A stretch of 64,000 nt of DNA from Gemmatimonadota bacterium (GCA_003134685.1 PLCA01000002.1:62001-126000); one strand, 5' to 3'. Positions 50,778 through 60,146 are shown, numbered from the stretch's first letter. Made by a program: numbers and translations. The notes: a model not told the origin generated them from the letters alone.

Positions 50778-52448
50778 TCACTGTGGTGGAATGCCGGTCG
50801 TTTGTTGTCCCTGCGACTGCTGTTGCGCGGCCTGCGCCGGCTGACTGCTCTGCTGCGACTGCGTTTGCTGCGCTGTTGACTGGCTCTGCGCCTGCGTTGC
50901 TCCGGTGCTCTGCAGCGGAAGATCAGGAAGGAGCGCCAGCTTCACGCGCGCGACCTGCAGATTCCTCGCTGCCAGCGCGCGATTCGTGACCGCCTGCTCG
51001 AGCAGAATTCTCGAATCGTTCAGCTCGATCTGCGTCGAGATCCCCTCCTTGTAACGAACCTCGGCGATCGAGTACGCACGCGCTGCCTGCGCCGCCGTGC
51101 CCTGACTTGCAAGCCACGCCGCACGAGCCTGGAGAAGATTGTTGATCGTCACCCTGGAGTCGAGCGCGGCGAACTCGCGGACCTGATCGTAGCGGGCCTG
51201 CGCTTCACGCACGTTGGCTTCCGCTACCAGCTGATCGCCCTTGATCCGGCCCCCGGTGAAGAGCGGGACCTGCGACCCCAGAGCAATCGTCCAGTTTGTC
51301 CGGAAATCTCCCGACCCTGGAAGTCCACTTAGCGGAAACGCGACTTTCCCATATTGCGACGTCAGGGCAAGCGTGGGAAATCTCTGCGCCTTCGCGACCT
51401 TGAGAAGTCCCCGCTGGGCATCGATCGCGTCGGCCGCCTGTCTGACCGTTGCTCGATCGATGGCCGCCGTATCGCTGGTGATTCCCATGCTCTCGAGAGC
51501 GGTATTTACCGCGGCGGAATCATCGACAACGGTCGTCAGCTCCACCGGGGAATCGAGCGGAATATTCAGGAGCTGCTTGAGCCTCAGGTACGCTACTTCG
51601 CGATCGCTCTGACGCTGGATAACGATGGGCAACTGATTGGCGCTCGAAACCTGGGCGCGCAACAGCTCGAACTCGGAAACATTGCCGACCGCGCGGGCCA
51701 GCCTGGTCTGCTTCAGAACATTGTCGGTCTGAACGGAAGACGACTCGGCGAGCGCGACCAGCCTGTCGGCGAGCGCGGCATCGAAGTACGACTGCGTCAC
51801 GTCGAGACGGAGTTGCGCGCGCTGCGCGGTCAGCTCGATGTCGGCCGAGCGACGCCCCGCATTCGCGACCGCATTCTGCGCCGAAATGCGTCCGCCCGCG
51901 AACAGGCTCTGCGAGAAAGCGAGGCCGAGACTGTACTGGTTCTTCGCGCCGAATCCGAGACTACCGAACGACGAGAACGGGTTTCCGCTGAGGGCGCAGC
52001 GATTTGCGTTCTCGAGTCCCGCCAGCCGGTCGGCCGTGGTAGCCGTCGCGTCGAGGAGATACTGGTCGCACGGAGCCGGGGGCGGCACGGGCTTCGTCGT
52101 ATCTGGTGCCGGCCCGGCGACGACGGAGAACTGCGACGCCAGGGTGCGGGTGTAGCTGGCCGATCCCAGGAGCTGCGGCAGCCTCTGGCTCCGCGCCTGA
52201 TACTGCTGGCCTTGGGCGCGCTGGACTCCGGCGCGCGCGATACGGACCGCCTCGCTCTGGGATTCAGCGATGCGAACGGCTTCGTCCAGCGAGAGCGTGC
52301 GACGTTCCCCGGTCGTATGGACCGTTGGTAAGCTGGGAGTCACCTGTGCTGGTGCGATCGCCGGGATCAGCAAAGCTGCTGCGGCGAGGGACACCCTCAG
52401 AATTCTGCCGAGCCTGAGGGCGCGGAGTTGGGCTTTGTTGGAAGACAC
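50778..52448 (-). CDS. TolC-family outer-membrane channel
   Basis: 556 residues from GTG 52448, three bases after tetR. Signal peptide LRVSLAAAALLIPAIAPAQ. Two helical repeats with long coiled coils (SLDEAVRIAESQSEAVRIAR, YDQVREFAALDSRVTINNLL). The last 45 residues are a Gln/Ser/Ala-rich tail (TAQQTQSQQSSQPAQAAQQQ), probably disordered in the periplasm. It forms the outer channel of the pump. Confidence 0.94.
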   Translation of the reverse strand: MSSNKAQLRALRLGRILRVSLAAAALLIPAIAPAQVTPSLPTVHTTGERRTLSLDEAVRIAESQSEAVRIARAGVQRAQGQQYQARSQRLPQLLGSASYTRTLASQFSVVAGPAPDTTKPVPPPAPCDQYLLDATATTADRLAGLENANRCALSGNPFSSFGSLGFGAKNQYSLGLAFSQSLFAGGRISAQNAVANAGRRSADIELTAQRAQLRLDVTQSYFDAALADRLVALAESSSVQTDNVLKQTRLARAVGNVSEFELLRAQVSSANQLPIVIQRQSDREVAYLRLKQLLNIPLDSPVELTTVVDDSAAVNTALESMGITSDTAAIDRATVRQAADAIDAQRGLLKVAKAQRFPTLALTSQYGKVAFPLSGLPGSGDFRTNWTIALGSQVPLFTGGRIKGDQLVAEANVREAQARYDQVREFAALDSRVTINNLLQARAAWLASQGTAAQAARAYSIAEVRYKEGISTQIELNDSRILLEQAVTNRALAARNLQVARVKLALLPDLPLQSTGATQAQSQSTAQQTQSQQSSQPAQAAQQQSQGQQTTGIPPQ

Positions 52449-52451
52449 TTT

Positions 52452-53078
52452 TCAGTTTGAAAGTTGTTTCGATCGTTTGGTCTGCTTATTCGTCGCCTTG
52501 CGCGAGCCGTTTTCGACACCCAGAGCGCGAAGCAGCACCCGGGTGTACATGTGCGCCGCCTTCTCCTTGGGTTGCGGAAAGTTCTCGGGCATCATCTCAC
52601 GTCCCATCGCGTCGGAGAAGATCGCCCCCATGAGCATTGCGGCGGCCGTCTTCGGCTCGAACCTTTCAGTGATTCTTCCCTGCCGCTCGAGCGCGGCGAG
52701 GTAGTGGCACAGATCGTTCGAAGCCCGTCTCGGGACGTCGGTGGCGCACTCGCCCATTTCCGGTCTCTCTTCGATCTCACCCATCGTCTTACGGATGATC
52801 GAGCTATGAAGTCTCAAATGTTGCATGAACGACTCGCTCCACACCGTCAGCTCCCGTTCCGGGTCGGACGGGATATCGGGCAGCGTGGCGAGGCCGGCGG
52901 ACTGCGTCAGGTGTTGCATTGCGGCGCGGATCAGCGCTTCCTTTGACCCGAACTGGCGGAAGATCGTGATCTCGTTTACGCCCGCGGCATCCGCGATGCG
53001 ACGGGTGGTAGAGCCGCGGAAACCATGCTGCGCGAAGACTCCGGCAGCGGCGGCGAGGATTGCGTCTCGGTGATTCAT
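52452..53078 (-). CDS. TetR-family regulator of the efflux operon
   Basis: 208 residues from ATG 53078. The N-terminal helix-turn-helix is GVFAQHGFRGSTTRRIADAA and NEITIFRQFGSKEALI. The C-terminus is basic (RKATNKQTKRSKQLSN). As the first gene of the operon it probably represses itself and the pump genes until a drug binds. A candidate operator lies 36 bases upstream. Confidence 0.93.
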   Translation of the reverse strand: MNHRDAILAAAAGVFAQHGFRGSTTRRIADAAGVNEITIFRQFGSKEALIRAAMQHLTQSAGLATLPDIPSDPERELTVWSESFMQHLRLHSSIIRKTMGEIEERPEMGECATDVPRRASNDLCHYLAALERQGRITERFEPKTAAAMLMGAIFSDAMGREMMPENFPQPKEKAAHMYTRVLLRALGVENGSRKATNKQTKRSKQLSN

Positions 53079-53113
53079 GGGCAGGGAAGCTAAAATCAGC
53101 GATCAGGAAATGC

Positions 53114-53129
53114 AAGTAGTCACTTACTT
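53114..53129. promoter_or_regulatory. Candidate TetR operator
   Basis: AAGTAGTCACTTACTT: 5-base arms AAGTA/TACTT around six bases. On the minus strand it reads AAGTAAGTGACTACTT, in the style of TetR/AcrR sites, 36 bases before the tetR start. It probably overlaps the promoter of the efflux operon. Confidence 0.5.
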
Positions 53130-53445
53130 ACACAACCGTTTCCACGATTTGACCTCCGAGGCGACAGTTGGCCACTACTGTTGAGCTTGAATCCGCGCTC
53201 GAGCGCGGAGCCGTCGACCGGGAATGGTTTCAAAGGACCGTTCGAGACCTCGTCGAATGGGTGCCTGAAACCGAGCTGACTCTCATCGCCGCACTCGGCC
53301 GCATCGCACGCACGGCGCCAAATGGTGTCGAGTAGCGTTGAGCTGAGCGGTTTTCGCCAGTGACCGATGGGGAGTGGAACTTGCGTCGAGATCGTCCCGT
53401 AGACGAACCGCGACCAGTCTCCTCACCGAAAGAACGCGACCACCA
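53130..53445. other. Gap between the efflux operon and the metal cluster
   Basis: The region holds no gene I can support. A TTG at 53168 opens a 55-residue frame to 53335 with helix-like composition (VELESALERGAVDREWFQRT), but it has no ribosome site or family. The remainder is the divergent upstream region of the efflux operon and the metal cluster. Confidence 0.4.
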
Positions 53446-53808
53446 GTGCGACGTGTTATTGGAATCGTGACCGGACTTTGCGCTCTCTATCTCACGGTGG
53501 GGACCGTCGATTCGCCTTGCAACGACCATCTGCGCCACGCCATGTCATCCGGTTCAAGCATGGGGATGGCAGCCCACGACGCCATGCACCCCAAACCACC
53601 GTCCGGAAAGGATGGGCAACCCGCGCCCTGTGGATCTTCCGGGATTCCCTGCTGCGTCGCGATTTCTTCGTGCGGCACAACCACAATATCGGGCACAATC
53701 GCCTCGTTGACTGTTTTGCCAATCGCGCGTGAAGTTGCTCCTCAAACACAGCCCTTCAAACCTCTCAGCCGCATAGCGGCCCCCGAGCCCCCGCCTCCGA
53801 AGGCATAG
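53446..53808 (+). CDS. Small exported Met/His/Cys-rich protein, copper-type cluster
   Basis: 120 residues if GTG 53446 is used; the frame is open from 53374. A hydrophobic leader (RRVIGIVTGLCALYLTVGTV) is followed by a metal-ligand-rich part (CNDHLRHAMSSGSSMGMAAH, then CGSSGIPCC). I do not recognise a family. Metal binding in the periplasm is inferred from composition and from the CopCD neighbour. Confidence 0.55.
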   Translation: MRRVIGIVTGLCALYLTVGTVDSPCNDHLRHAMSSGSSMGMAAHDAMHPKPPSGKDGQPAPCGSSGIPCCVAISSCGTTTISGTIASLTVLPIAREVAPQTQPFKPLSRIAAPEPPPPKA

Positions 53809-53916
53809 AGCGCCTGCTGGTGCTCCCGATTCGCGACGCGATCAGTCCGCGCGCAAACCTCGTCTCCGTATGAACGCTCGCCCCGACGGAACAATCGTTA
53901 ACCTCCGGATGGAAAG

Positions 53917-55464
53917 ATGTTTTTATCACGCTCGATTGCGTGCGCCCTTCGTTTGGCTGCCGTTTTATCACTGCTGATTGCCACAAAGCCTCTGGCCGCA
54001 CAGGGTGCGGCGCGCGATACCGTGCACAAAAAGGACACGGTGCCAATGCCCAAGAACATGCCCATGGGCAAGGAGACCCAGAAGAAAAAACCCGGGACTG
54101 ATGCTAGGCCGGGAATGCCCGGGATGGAGACACCGACCGTGCGAGCGGACTCGACACCGAAGCCAATGCCGGGTATGGACGCCGACGACATGATGATTGG
54201 ACCGGCTGGGGTCAGCATGGAGAGGATGGGATCCGGAACCACGTGGACTCCCGACGCCGTTACGATCCCTTCGCGGCGCAGAATGCTGGGAAGCTGGATG
54301 ATAATGACGCACGGATTCGTCTTCGTGCAGTACGACAAACAGAGTGGCGAGCGCGGCGATGATCAGTTCGGATCGTTGAATTGGGGAATGCTGATGGCAA
54401 CACACGACCTTGCCGGTGGCCGCTTCCAGGCGCGAACGATGCTCAGCCTCGATCCGCTGACGGTCAGTAACCGAGGGTATCCGCTGCTGTTACAAAGCGG
54501 AGAGACCTACAGGGGCAAGCCATTGTTCGATCGCCAGCACCCCCACGACTTCCTAATGGAAGTCGCCGCTCTGTATCAACACGACATCACCAAGCGATTA
54601 GCGTGGAGCATTTATGTGGCGCCGTCTGGAGAGCCGGCGCTTGGCCCCGTTGCATTCATGCACAGGCCGTCAGCGATGGACAACCCCACTGCTCCGCTCG
54701 GCCACCATTGGCAGGACGCCACGCACGTAAGCTTTGGCGTGGTGACTGGAGGTATCTACTCACGCAAATGGCAGCTGGAATCCTCGTGGTTCAACAGCCG
54801 CGATCCCGATGAGGATCGCTGGGATATCGACCCTATAAAGCTGGATTCCTATTCTGGAAGGCTCACCCTGAACCCGGACGCCCACTGGAGCATTGAGGGA
54901 GGCTACGGCTTTCTGAAAAGCCACGACGCATTGGCCCCCGAAGAATCACTGCACAGGAGGACCGCATCGATCCTTCATGGAGCTCCGCTGGGTGTTGATG
55001 GACAATGGGCCAGCTCCTTTGTGTGGGGTTCGAACAAACACAACACCGAGACACGTTGGACCAATGCGTTTCTGCTGGAGAGCGAGGCGATTCTCGACCG
55101 GCACAACACATTGTTCGGACGAGCCGAGGTCGTGAAAAAAGGCGCCGACGATCTTGTTGTCGACGGCCCCGTCGTCACGAAGGATGGAACTGTGCTGCCG
55201 GGGTTCCCCCCACTCCAGAAATTCAACGTCGGTGCGGTGGAGCTAGGCTACGTAAGGGAATTGGCAAGAACGCATTGGGCAACTGTTGGACTCGGAGCGG
55301 CCGGAACCCTCAATTTCGTCCCCGCGTCCCTCGAGCCATACTACGGTTCGAGACATCCAGTCGGTACTTTCATCTTTCTGAGAGTCCGGCCTTTTCATTC
55401 ACGTAAACCCGCCGTGCACAAGGACGAGATGAGTGGAATGCAAATGAAGCGAGATCGTGAGTAG
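53917..55464 (+). CDS. Outer-membrane porin-like protein with Met-rich N-terminus
   Basis: 515 residues from ATG 53917, preceded by GGAAAG. Signal peptide (LRLAAVLSLLIATKPLAAQ), then a Met/Lys/Pro-rich linker (MPKNMPMGKETQKKKPGTD and GMDADDMMIGP) suited to copper. The rest is a beta-barrel pattern (FQARTMLSLDPLTVSNRGYP, RQHPHDFLMEVAALYQHD) ending in GTFIFLRVRPFH and a Met-rich tail. Likely an outer-membrane channel for a metal; the class often lies next to copper genes. Overlaps the copCD start by 8 bases. Confidence 0.78.
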   Translation: MFLSRSIACALRLAAVLSLLIATKPLAAQGAARDTVHKKDTVPMPKNMPMGKETQKKKPGTDARPGMPGMETPTVRADSTPKPMPGMDADDMMIGPAGVSMERMGSGTTWTPDAVTIPSRRRMLGSWMIMTHGFVFVQYDKQSGERGDDQFGSLNWGMLMATHDLAGGRFQARTMLSLDPLTVSNRGYPLLLQSGETYRGKPLFDRQHPHDFLMEVAALYQHDITKRLAWSIYVAPSGEPALGPVAFMHRPSAMDNPTAPLGHHWQDATHVSFGVVTGGIYSRKWQLESSWFNSRDPDEDRWDIDPIKLDSYSGRLTLNPDAHWSIEGGYGFLKSHDALAPEESLHRRTASILHGAPLGVDGQWASSFVWGSNKHNTETRWTNAFLLESEAILDRHNTLFGRAEVVKKGADDLVVDGPVVTKDGTVLPGFPPLQKFNVGAVELGYVRELARTHWATVGLGAAGTLNFVPASLEPYYGSRHPVGTFIFLRVRPFHSRKPAVHKDEMSGMQMKRDRE

Positions 55465-56836
55465 GGGGGTTCGCCTCGCTGTCGCGCTTGTCCTTGTGCT
55501 GTGCCCCGTTCGGGCATGGGCGCATGCTCTCCTCAAGCGTAGTGATCCTGCAGCCGGTTCCACAATAGCGGCCTCGCCGCAATTGATCCACCTGTGGTTT
55601 TCGGAGCAACCGGAGCTGCGGATGACCTCCGTTTTGCTCACGGACGCGAGTGGGCGGGCGTTCGCGTTGGGTACACCGGCGGCCGAACAGGGCACACCAC
55701 TCGGGGTTTCCCTTCGGGTATCTGAATCTCTTCCGCCCGGACGGTATATCGTTTCGTGGAGAACCGCCGCATCAGACGGACATCCATCGCGTGGAAGCTT
55801 CAGTTTTATCGTTGCGCCTGAAGCGTCTGTATCAGTGCATCGGCCGCCGCCGCAGGCTGGCACAGTCGCCACCGTGTCCCCCAACGGCGTGGCGTCATCG
55901 ATGGAAGAGATGGACGAGGGAACAGCTGAGGCTTCTTCTTCGGTGTCCAACTCCCTGGCCCGTGCATTTTCGTTTGTTGGTCTTCTGGTCCTCATCGGCG
56001 CAACGACATTCAGAACCCTGGTTCTCCCGCGAGCTCGTGGGACAAACCCGGACCTGGCTGTACGCATGGAACGCCGCACAGCAGTCCTCGGGCTGACAGC
56101 GAGCGCTCTCGTCATCCTTACCGCGTTTGCCAGAATTGGTCTCGAGTCGGAAATGATGGCCGGAGTCGCCGGCATGAAGACGATGAGCATGACGGACATG
56201 ACGTTACATACTCGGTGGGGATTCGCGCTCCAGCTGGAGCTTGGAGCGGCGCTCGTAGCGCTCGTCTCCTTCGCCCTCGCCATAGGCCGACTTCGCGGCG
56301 CCTGGACGGTGGCGAGCATTTCGGCGATCTTGCTCGCGGTGACGCCGGCACTGGCCGGACACGCCGCGGCGAGCCCGAGATTTACATCATTGCTGATTGC
56401 CAGCGATTTCCTTCACGTGCTGGGCGGAGCCAGCTGGCTTGGGAGCCTCCTCTGCGTGATGCTGATCGGCGTGCCGATATCGCTCACACTCATGGGAGCG
56501 GAGCGATGGCAATCCGTAGCCGCGCTCGTAAATGCATTCTCTCCCGTTGCCCTGTTTTCCGCGGCCATCGTTGTCGTCAGCGGCGTCATCGCGTCGTGGG
56601 TGCATGTTCAGCATCTCACTGGCCTTTGGCAGACCTCGTATGGGCGGGTTCTGCTCGTGAAACTCGCTCTGGTTACGCTCACCCTGATGACAGGAGCTTA
56701 CAACTTCCGCAGAGTGCAGCCCCTGTTGGTCAGAGAGGAGGGAACGGCCCGACTTCGGCGATCAGCAGTACTCGAGCTGGGCCTCGGCTTTCTGATCCTT
56801 GTCGTCACCGGATTCCTGACGGGAGTTTCACCCTGA
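55457..56836 (+). CDS. Copper resistance protein, CopC-CopD fusion
   Basis: 459 residues from GTG 55457. After a signal peptide the mature start is HALLKRSDPAAGS, the copper-binding His of CopC, with a second ligand region in SDGHPSRGSF. The CopD part (about 170-455) has eight hydrophobic helices, including ASPRFTSLLIASDFLHVLGG, and ends in ILVVTGFLTGVSP. CopC binds copper in the periplasm and CopD carries it across the inner membrane. The fusion is common in diderms. Confidence 0.93.
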   Translation: MSRGVRLAVALVLVLCPVRAWAHALLKRSDPAAGSTIAASPQLIHLWFSEQPELRMTSVLLTDASGRAFALGTPAAEQGTPLGVSLRVSESLPPGRYIVSWRTAASDGHPSRGSFSFIVAPEASVSVHRPPPQAGTVATVSPNGVASSMEEMDEGTAEASSSVSNSLARAFSFVGLLVLIGATTFRTLVLPRARGTNPDLAVRMERRTAVLGLTASALVILTAFARIGLESEMMAGVAGMKTMSMTDMTLHTRWGFALQLELGAALVALVSFALAIGRLRGAWTVASISAILLAVTPALAGHAAASPRFTSLLIASDFLHVLGGASWLGSLLCVMLIGVPISLTLMGAERWQSVAALVNAFSPVALFSAAIVVVSGVIASWVHVQHLTGLWQTSYGRVLLVKLALVTLTLMTGAYNFRRVQPLLVREEGTARLRRSAVLELGLGFLILVVTGFLTGVSP

Positions 56837-56960
56837 CTCAGGTAAACACACGAGGCGGCACGAAAGTGCACCGGCGTCCGACGGATCTTCCGCGCTGGGT
56901 AGGTGAGTACCGTAGTCAGTACGACGGTATTTCCATTCCCTTTCACGAACACGATGCGCG

Positions 56961-57383
56961 ATGCGTAGATTGCCAGCCGTGAATCGCCGCGTTCTCTCCG
57001 TCAACCTCATCATCGTTCTTCTCGCACCGTGGATCGCGGCGCTGAGCGGCGCGGCAACATCGGCTGTTCCTTGCCCGATGCATCGCTCCGATGAAACGGC
57101 AGCGCACGGGCACGCCGCGCATACGCGAGCGGGGGATGCCGCCAGCAACGATCACCACAGCCAGCATCACGGGACCTCGGCGCGCGGTTGCAACTGCGTC
57201 GGTGAGTGTGGACGATCCGGCGCATCGTTCACTTTTCAGGCGCGCGAGCTCTTTCCGGCAATCACTCGCATGGCGCCGAAGCAAACGATCGCCACCGAGC
57301 GTCGCGGTTCCGACGCTGCCGTCCGTCTGCTCCCTCCCGCAACCGGTCCCCCCTCAGCGTCTCCTGTCCTGATCCAACGCTGA
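56961..57383 (+). CDS. Small exported His/Cys-rich protein
   Basis: 140 residues from ATG 56961. A leader helix (VNLIIVLLAPWIAALSGAAT) is followed by CPMHRSDETAAHGHAAH, DHHSQHH and CNCVGEC, all likely metal ligands. No family is recognised. Analogous to the Met/His-rich protein at 53446. It probably buffers copper in the periplasm; inferred. Confidence 0.6.
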   Translation: MRRLPAVNRRVLSVNLIIVLLAPWIAALSGAATSAVPCPMHRSDETAAHGHAAHTRAGDAASNDHHSQHHGTSARGCNCVGECGRSGASFTFQARELFPAITRMAPKQTIATERRGSDAAVRLLPPATGPPSASPVLIQR

Positions 57384-57429
57384 TTGAGCCCCGGAATTCC
57401 CGGGTGTCCTCACAAAAAAGGAGACGTAA

Positions 57430-58270
57430 ATGATGCTATTTCCGGACGTGTCTGCTTCGGAGCTTTGCTCCGCGTGTTCGTCCCGTTCACTGCTGGTTGT
57501 GTTCGCCTTGATGCTTCCGCTTACCGGCCTGAAGGCCCAGGAGCATGACGACGATCACGATCATCTGCATTTCTCGCATCCGATGGTTACGGAGTCGCCA
57601 AGTCCCGATACTAAGCTCAGATTGGACTACCTCGGAACTCGAGTCAGCGACCCAACCGACCTTCGTGAGCACGTCGTCCGGCTCGAAGGTGAGTACGCCT
57701 TCAATCACACCGTCAGCGTTGCAGTGGTGACACCCTTTGTCTGGCGGACGGCGCCGCAGACTGCGCGGGCCAGTGGACTTGGTGACATCGAAGTTTCGCT
57801 TAAGGCAGCAAGCCTGATGTTTGGGGATCGCGGACTTCTGCTCGGCGGCGGGCTTTCGAGCTCGCTTCCAACGGGAAATGATTCGAAGGGAATTGGGAGT
57901 GGGCACATCGTCGAACTCGAGCCATTTGTAGACCTCGGTTACAAGCGGAACGCCTTCGAGTTTGTCGGATTCGCGCGAGCATCATCCACTTTCCGCCGCC
58001 GGGCGGGTGAGGAAGCCGAGCGCGCGCTCGCTTTCGACTTTTCCGCATTGTATCAAGTCCGGTCGCGCCTCGAAGCTCTAGTCGAGCTGACAACCGACAC
58101 GAGCGCTGGTAGGCCCTGATGCGGGGCCGCCCCACACGTCTATCGCACCGGGGTTGAAGGTGTATCCGTTTCCAAACAGGCGGCTCATGTTCGGAGGGAG
58201 CGTGCTGCTCGGCACGGGGGCCGTTCAGGAAACGCGGGCGCTACTATTGTCGGGGTTCTATCACTTCTAG
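57430..58270 (+). pseudogene. His-rich outer-membrane transporter, frameshifted near its end
   Basis: The first frame gives 229 residues from ATG 57430 (or 57433): a leader (LLVVFALMLPLTGLKAQ), a His/Asp-rich start (EHDDDHDHLHFSHPM) and a barrel pattern, ending at a TGA at 58117-58119. The coding pattern continues in another frame to the TAG at 58268-58270 (GLKVYPFPNRRLMFGGSVLL, LLLSGFYHF), so the natural C-terminus is intact except for a one-base shift near 58104-58118. This could be a real mutation or a sequencing error. The final Phe-terminated strand is needed for barrel insertion. Confidence 0.75.
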
Positions 58271-58373
58271 TCGAACTGGAGCGGAAGTTGTCGCCCGCAA
58301 CCAGTAGCCACACACTGATGGCTCGCCGATAGGTCTTCAGTTGGAGTCCAAACCTTAGTCAAAAAGCGCAGCA

Positions 58374-58401
58374 TTGCCATAACAATTTATCTTGATATAT
58401 T
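58374..58401 (+). promoter_or_regulatory. Promoter of the arsenic operon
   Basis: TTGCCA at 58374-58379 and TATATT at 58396-58401, spacer 16. The -10 ends only seven bases before ATG 58409, so the transcript would be nearly leaderless. The ArsR-type palindrome lies between the two boxes. Confidence 0.55.
58388..58397. promoter_or_regulatory. Candidate ArsR operator
   Basis: TATCTTGATA, arms TATC/GATA, overlaps the spacer and -10 of the ars promoter. ArsR-type repressors usually hold such AT-rich dyads until arsenite binds. Confidence 0.5.
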
Positions 58402-58408
58402 AGAAGAC

Positions 58409-58729
58409 ATGGCCACAGTAGTCCACTCCCGAACTGACCGCGCTATCGAGCTCTTTCACGCCCTCTCCGATGAGACCAGACTCGAGATCATCGAGCTGCT
58501 CCGCAAAGGAGAGCGGTGCGTCTGCGAGCTGACCGACACCCTCGACGCTGCCCAGTCTCGCTTGTCGTTCCATCTTCGGGTTCTCAAGGACGCGGGAATC
58601 GTTCGCGACCGGAAGGATGGGCGGTGGGTTCACTACGAGCTGGTCCCTGATGCGTTCGAAGAGATCGAGACCCTCGTTACCGAGATGAAGCCGCGTGTCG
58701 TCGGTCAGGCTACGAACTGTTGCGCCTGA
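58409..58729 (+). CDS. arsR: ArsR-family arsenic-responsive repressor
   Basis: 106 residues from ATG 58409. Winged-helix core (ALSDETRLEIIELLRKGERC, LSFHLRVLKDAGIVRDRKDG). The Cys pair in ERCVCEL and the C-terminal CC (TNCCA) are the arsenite-binding thiols. It represses the operon and releases DNA on arsenite binding. First gene of the cluster. Confidence 0.95.
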   Translation: MATVVHSRTDRAIELFHALSDETRLEIIELLRKGERCVCELTDTLDAAQSRLSFHLRVLKDAGIVRDRKDGRWVHYELVPDAFEEIETLVTEMKPRVVGQATNCCA

Positions 58730-58751
58730 TTTTTTATTTCACTTACGCATC

Positions 58752-58764
58752 AACAAATATTGTT
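58752..58764. promoter_or_regulatory. Second palindrome, between arsR and arsM
   Basis: AACAAATATTGTT, arms AACAA/TTGTT around ATA, 11 bases before the arsM start. It could be a second operator or part of a secondary promoter; T-rich sequence follows the arsR stop. Confidence 0.4.
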
Positions 58765-58774
58765 TGGAGATCAT

Positions 58775-59641
58775 ATGACCGTATCTGACTCAACACTCAA
58801 GACCAGCGTGAAGGAGAAGTATGGTCAGGCCGCGCTTCGCGTCAGCGAGGGCGCCACCGCCGCTCCTTGTTGCGGCTCGAGCGCCTGCTGTGGAGCAACC
58901 ACGGAAGCGTGGGACCCGATCACCTCGGATCTCTACGACGAAAAACAAAAGGCCGGCATTCCCATCGAGGCGGTGCTCGCGTCGCTCGGCTGCGGAAATC
59001 CTACCGCGCTCGCCGCGCTAAAGGAGGGTGAGACCGTTCTCGATCTCGGCTCCGGCGGCGGAATCGATGTGCTTCTCTCCGCCAAACGAGTCGGTCCAAC
59101 CGGCAAGGCTTACGGGCTCGACATGACCGATGAGATGCTCGCGCTCGCCAACGAGAACAAGCGCCGAGCGGGCGCGGAGAACGTCGAGTTCCTGAAAGGA
59201 GAAATCGAGCAGATTCCGCTGCCCGACGCGTCGGTAGATGTCATCATCTCCAACTGCGTGATCAACCTGTCCGCGTACAAGCGCAAGGTGCTAAAAGAAG
59301 CCTTTCGCGTTCTGAAGCCGGGCGGCAGATTCGCCGTGTCGGATGTTGTTGTTCGCGGCCACGTTCCGGCCGCTGTGAAAACGAATATGGAGCTGTGGAT
59401 CGGCTGTGTCGCCGGCGCGCTCGAAGAGCGTGAATTCCTGGATCTGCTGCGCGAAGTCGGATTCGCAAAGCCGTCGATCGAGCCGACGAGGGTGTACAAG
59501 GCTGAAGATGCAGCGGCTTTCCTGAGCGGAAGTGGTCTCGACGCCGTCGAATTTGCATCCCAGATCGATGGAAAGTTCATGGGAGCATTCGTGCGTGCGA
59601 CGAAGCCGCTCGCACAGTGCTGCGGTCCTGACTGCTGCTGA
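58775..59641 (+). CDS. arsM: Arsenite S-adenosylmethionine methyltransferase
   Basis: 288 residues from ATG 58775, with TTTGGAGA upstream. The N-terminal CCGSSACCG and C-terminal CCGPDCC, plus SNCVINLS and IGCVAGAL, give the conserved cysteines of ArsM. The SAM motif is [19 protein letters not shown]. It turns arsenite into methylated, volatile arsenicals. Both Cys-rich ends bind arsenite. Confidence 0.95.
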   Translation: MTVSDSTLKTSVKEKYGQAALRVSEGATAAPCCGSSACCGATTEAWDPITSDLYDEKQKAGIPIEAVLASLGCGNPTALAALKEGETVLDLGSGGGIDVLLSAKRVGPTGKAYGLDMTDEMLALANENKRRAGAENVEFLKGEIEQIPLPDASVDVIISNCVINLSAYKRKVLKEAFRVLKPGGRFAVSDVVVRGHVPAAVKTNMELWIGCVAGALEEREFLDLLREVGFAKPSIEPTRVYKAEDAAAFLSGSGLDAVEFASQIDGKFMGAFVRATKPLAQCCGPDCC

Positions 59642-59693
59642 TTTCAAGACGGCATCGCGCGCCTAAACGCGCGGAGCCATCGCGGAGGGTTTA

Positions 59694-60146
59694 ATGCGAA
59701 TCAGAAATGCAACGAGCGCGGATTTATCCGCCGTCGAAAGCCTCCTCTCGGCTAGCGATCTTCCGCTCGATGGAGTGCGGGACAATTTCTCCAGCTTCAT
59801 CCTGGCTGAAGACGAGGGCAAGATCGCGGGAGCGATTGGCCTCGAAGAGTTTGGCTCGACTGCCTTGCTTCGCTCGGCGGTAGTCTCAGCCGAGCATCGC
59901 GGCAACGGTATCGGCCGCCGGCTGGTGGAACAGCTGCTGGACCATGCGCAGGACGCGGGGATCGATGAGCTCTATCTCCTGACTACCACTGCCGAGAAAT
60001 ATTTTCCGCGCTTCGGGTTCGTACGCACGACGCGAGCGGCGGTTCCCGACGCGTTGAAGGCATCCGCGGAATTCCAGGGAGCGTGTCCCGATACTGCCGT
60101 GGTGATGACACGCCGCTTCGGGACATCCACCGGAGCCCCGGCGTGA
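59694..60146 (+). CDS. arsN2: Arsenic resistance N-acetyltransferase, ArsN2-like
   Basis: 150 residues from ATG 59694. GNAT fold: RSAVVSAEHRGNGIGRRLVE is the acetyl-CoA loop, and FPRFGFVRTTRAAVPDALKA matches ArsN2. Members lie in arsenic operons; ArsN1 acetylates phosphinothricin-like or methylarsenical compounds, while the ArsN2 substrate is less clear. Its stop overlaps the phosphoesterase start (TGATG). Confidence 0.9.
   Translation: MRIRNATSADLSAVESLLSASDLPLDGVRDNFSSFILAEDEGKIAGAIGLEEFGSTALLRSAVVSAEHRGNGIGRRLVEQLLDHAQDAGIDELYLLTTTAEKYFPRFGFVRTTRAAVPDALKASAEFQGACPDTAVVMTRRFGTSTGAPA

Noticed and set aside
53168-53335. 55-codon frame from TTG in the gap before the metal cluster
   Set aside because: No ribosome site, no family and a rare start; kept only as a note.
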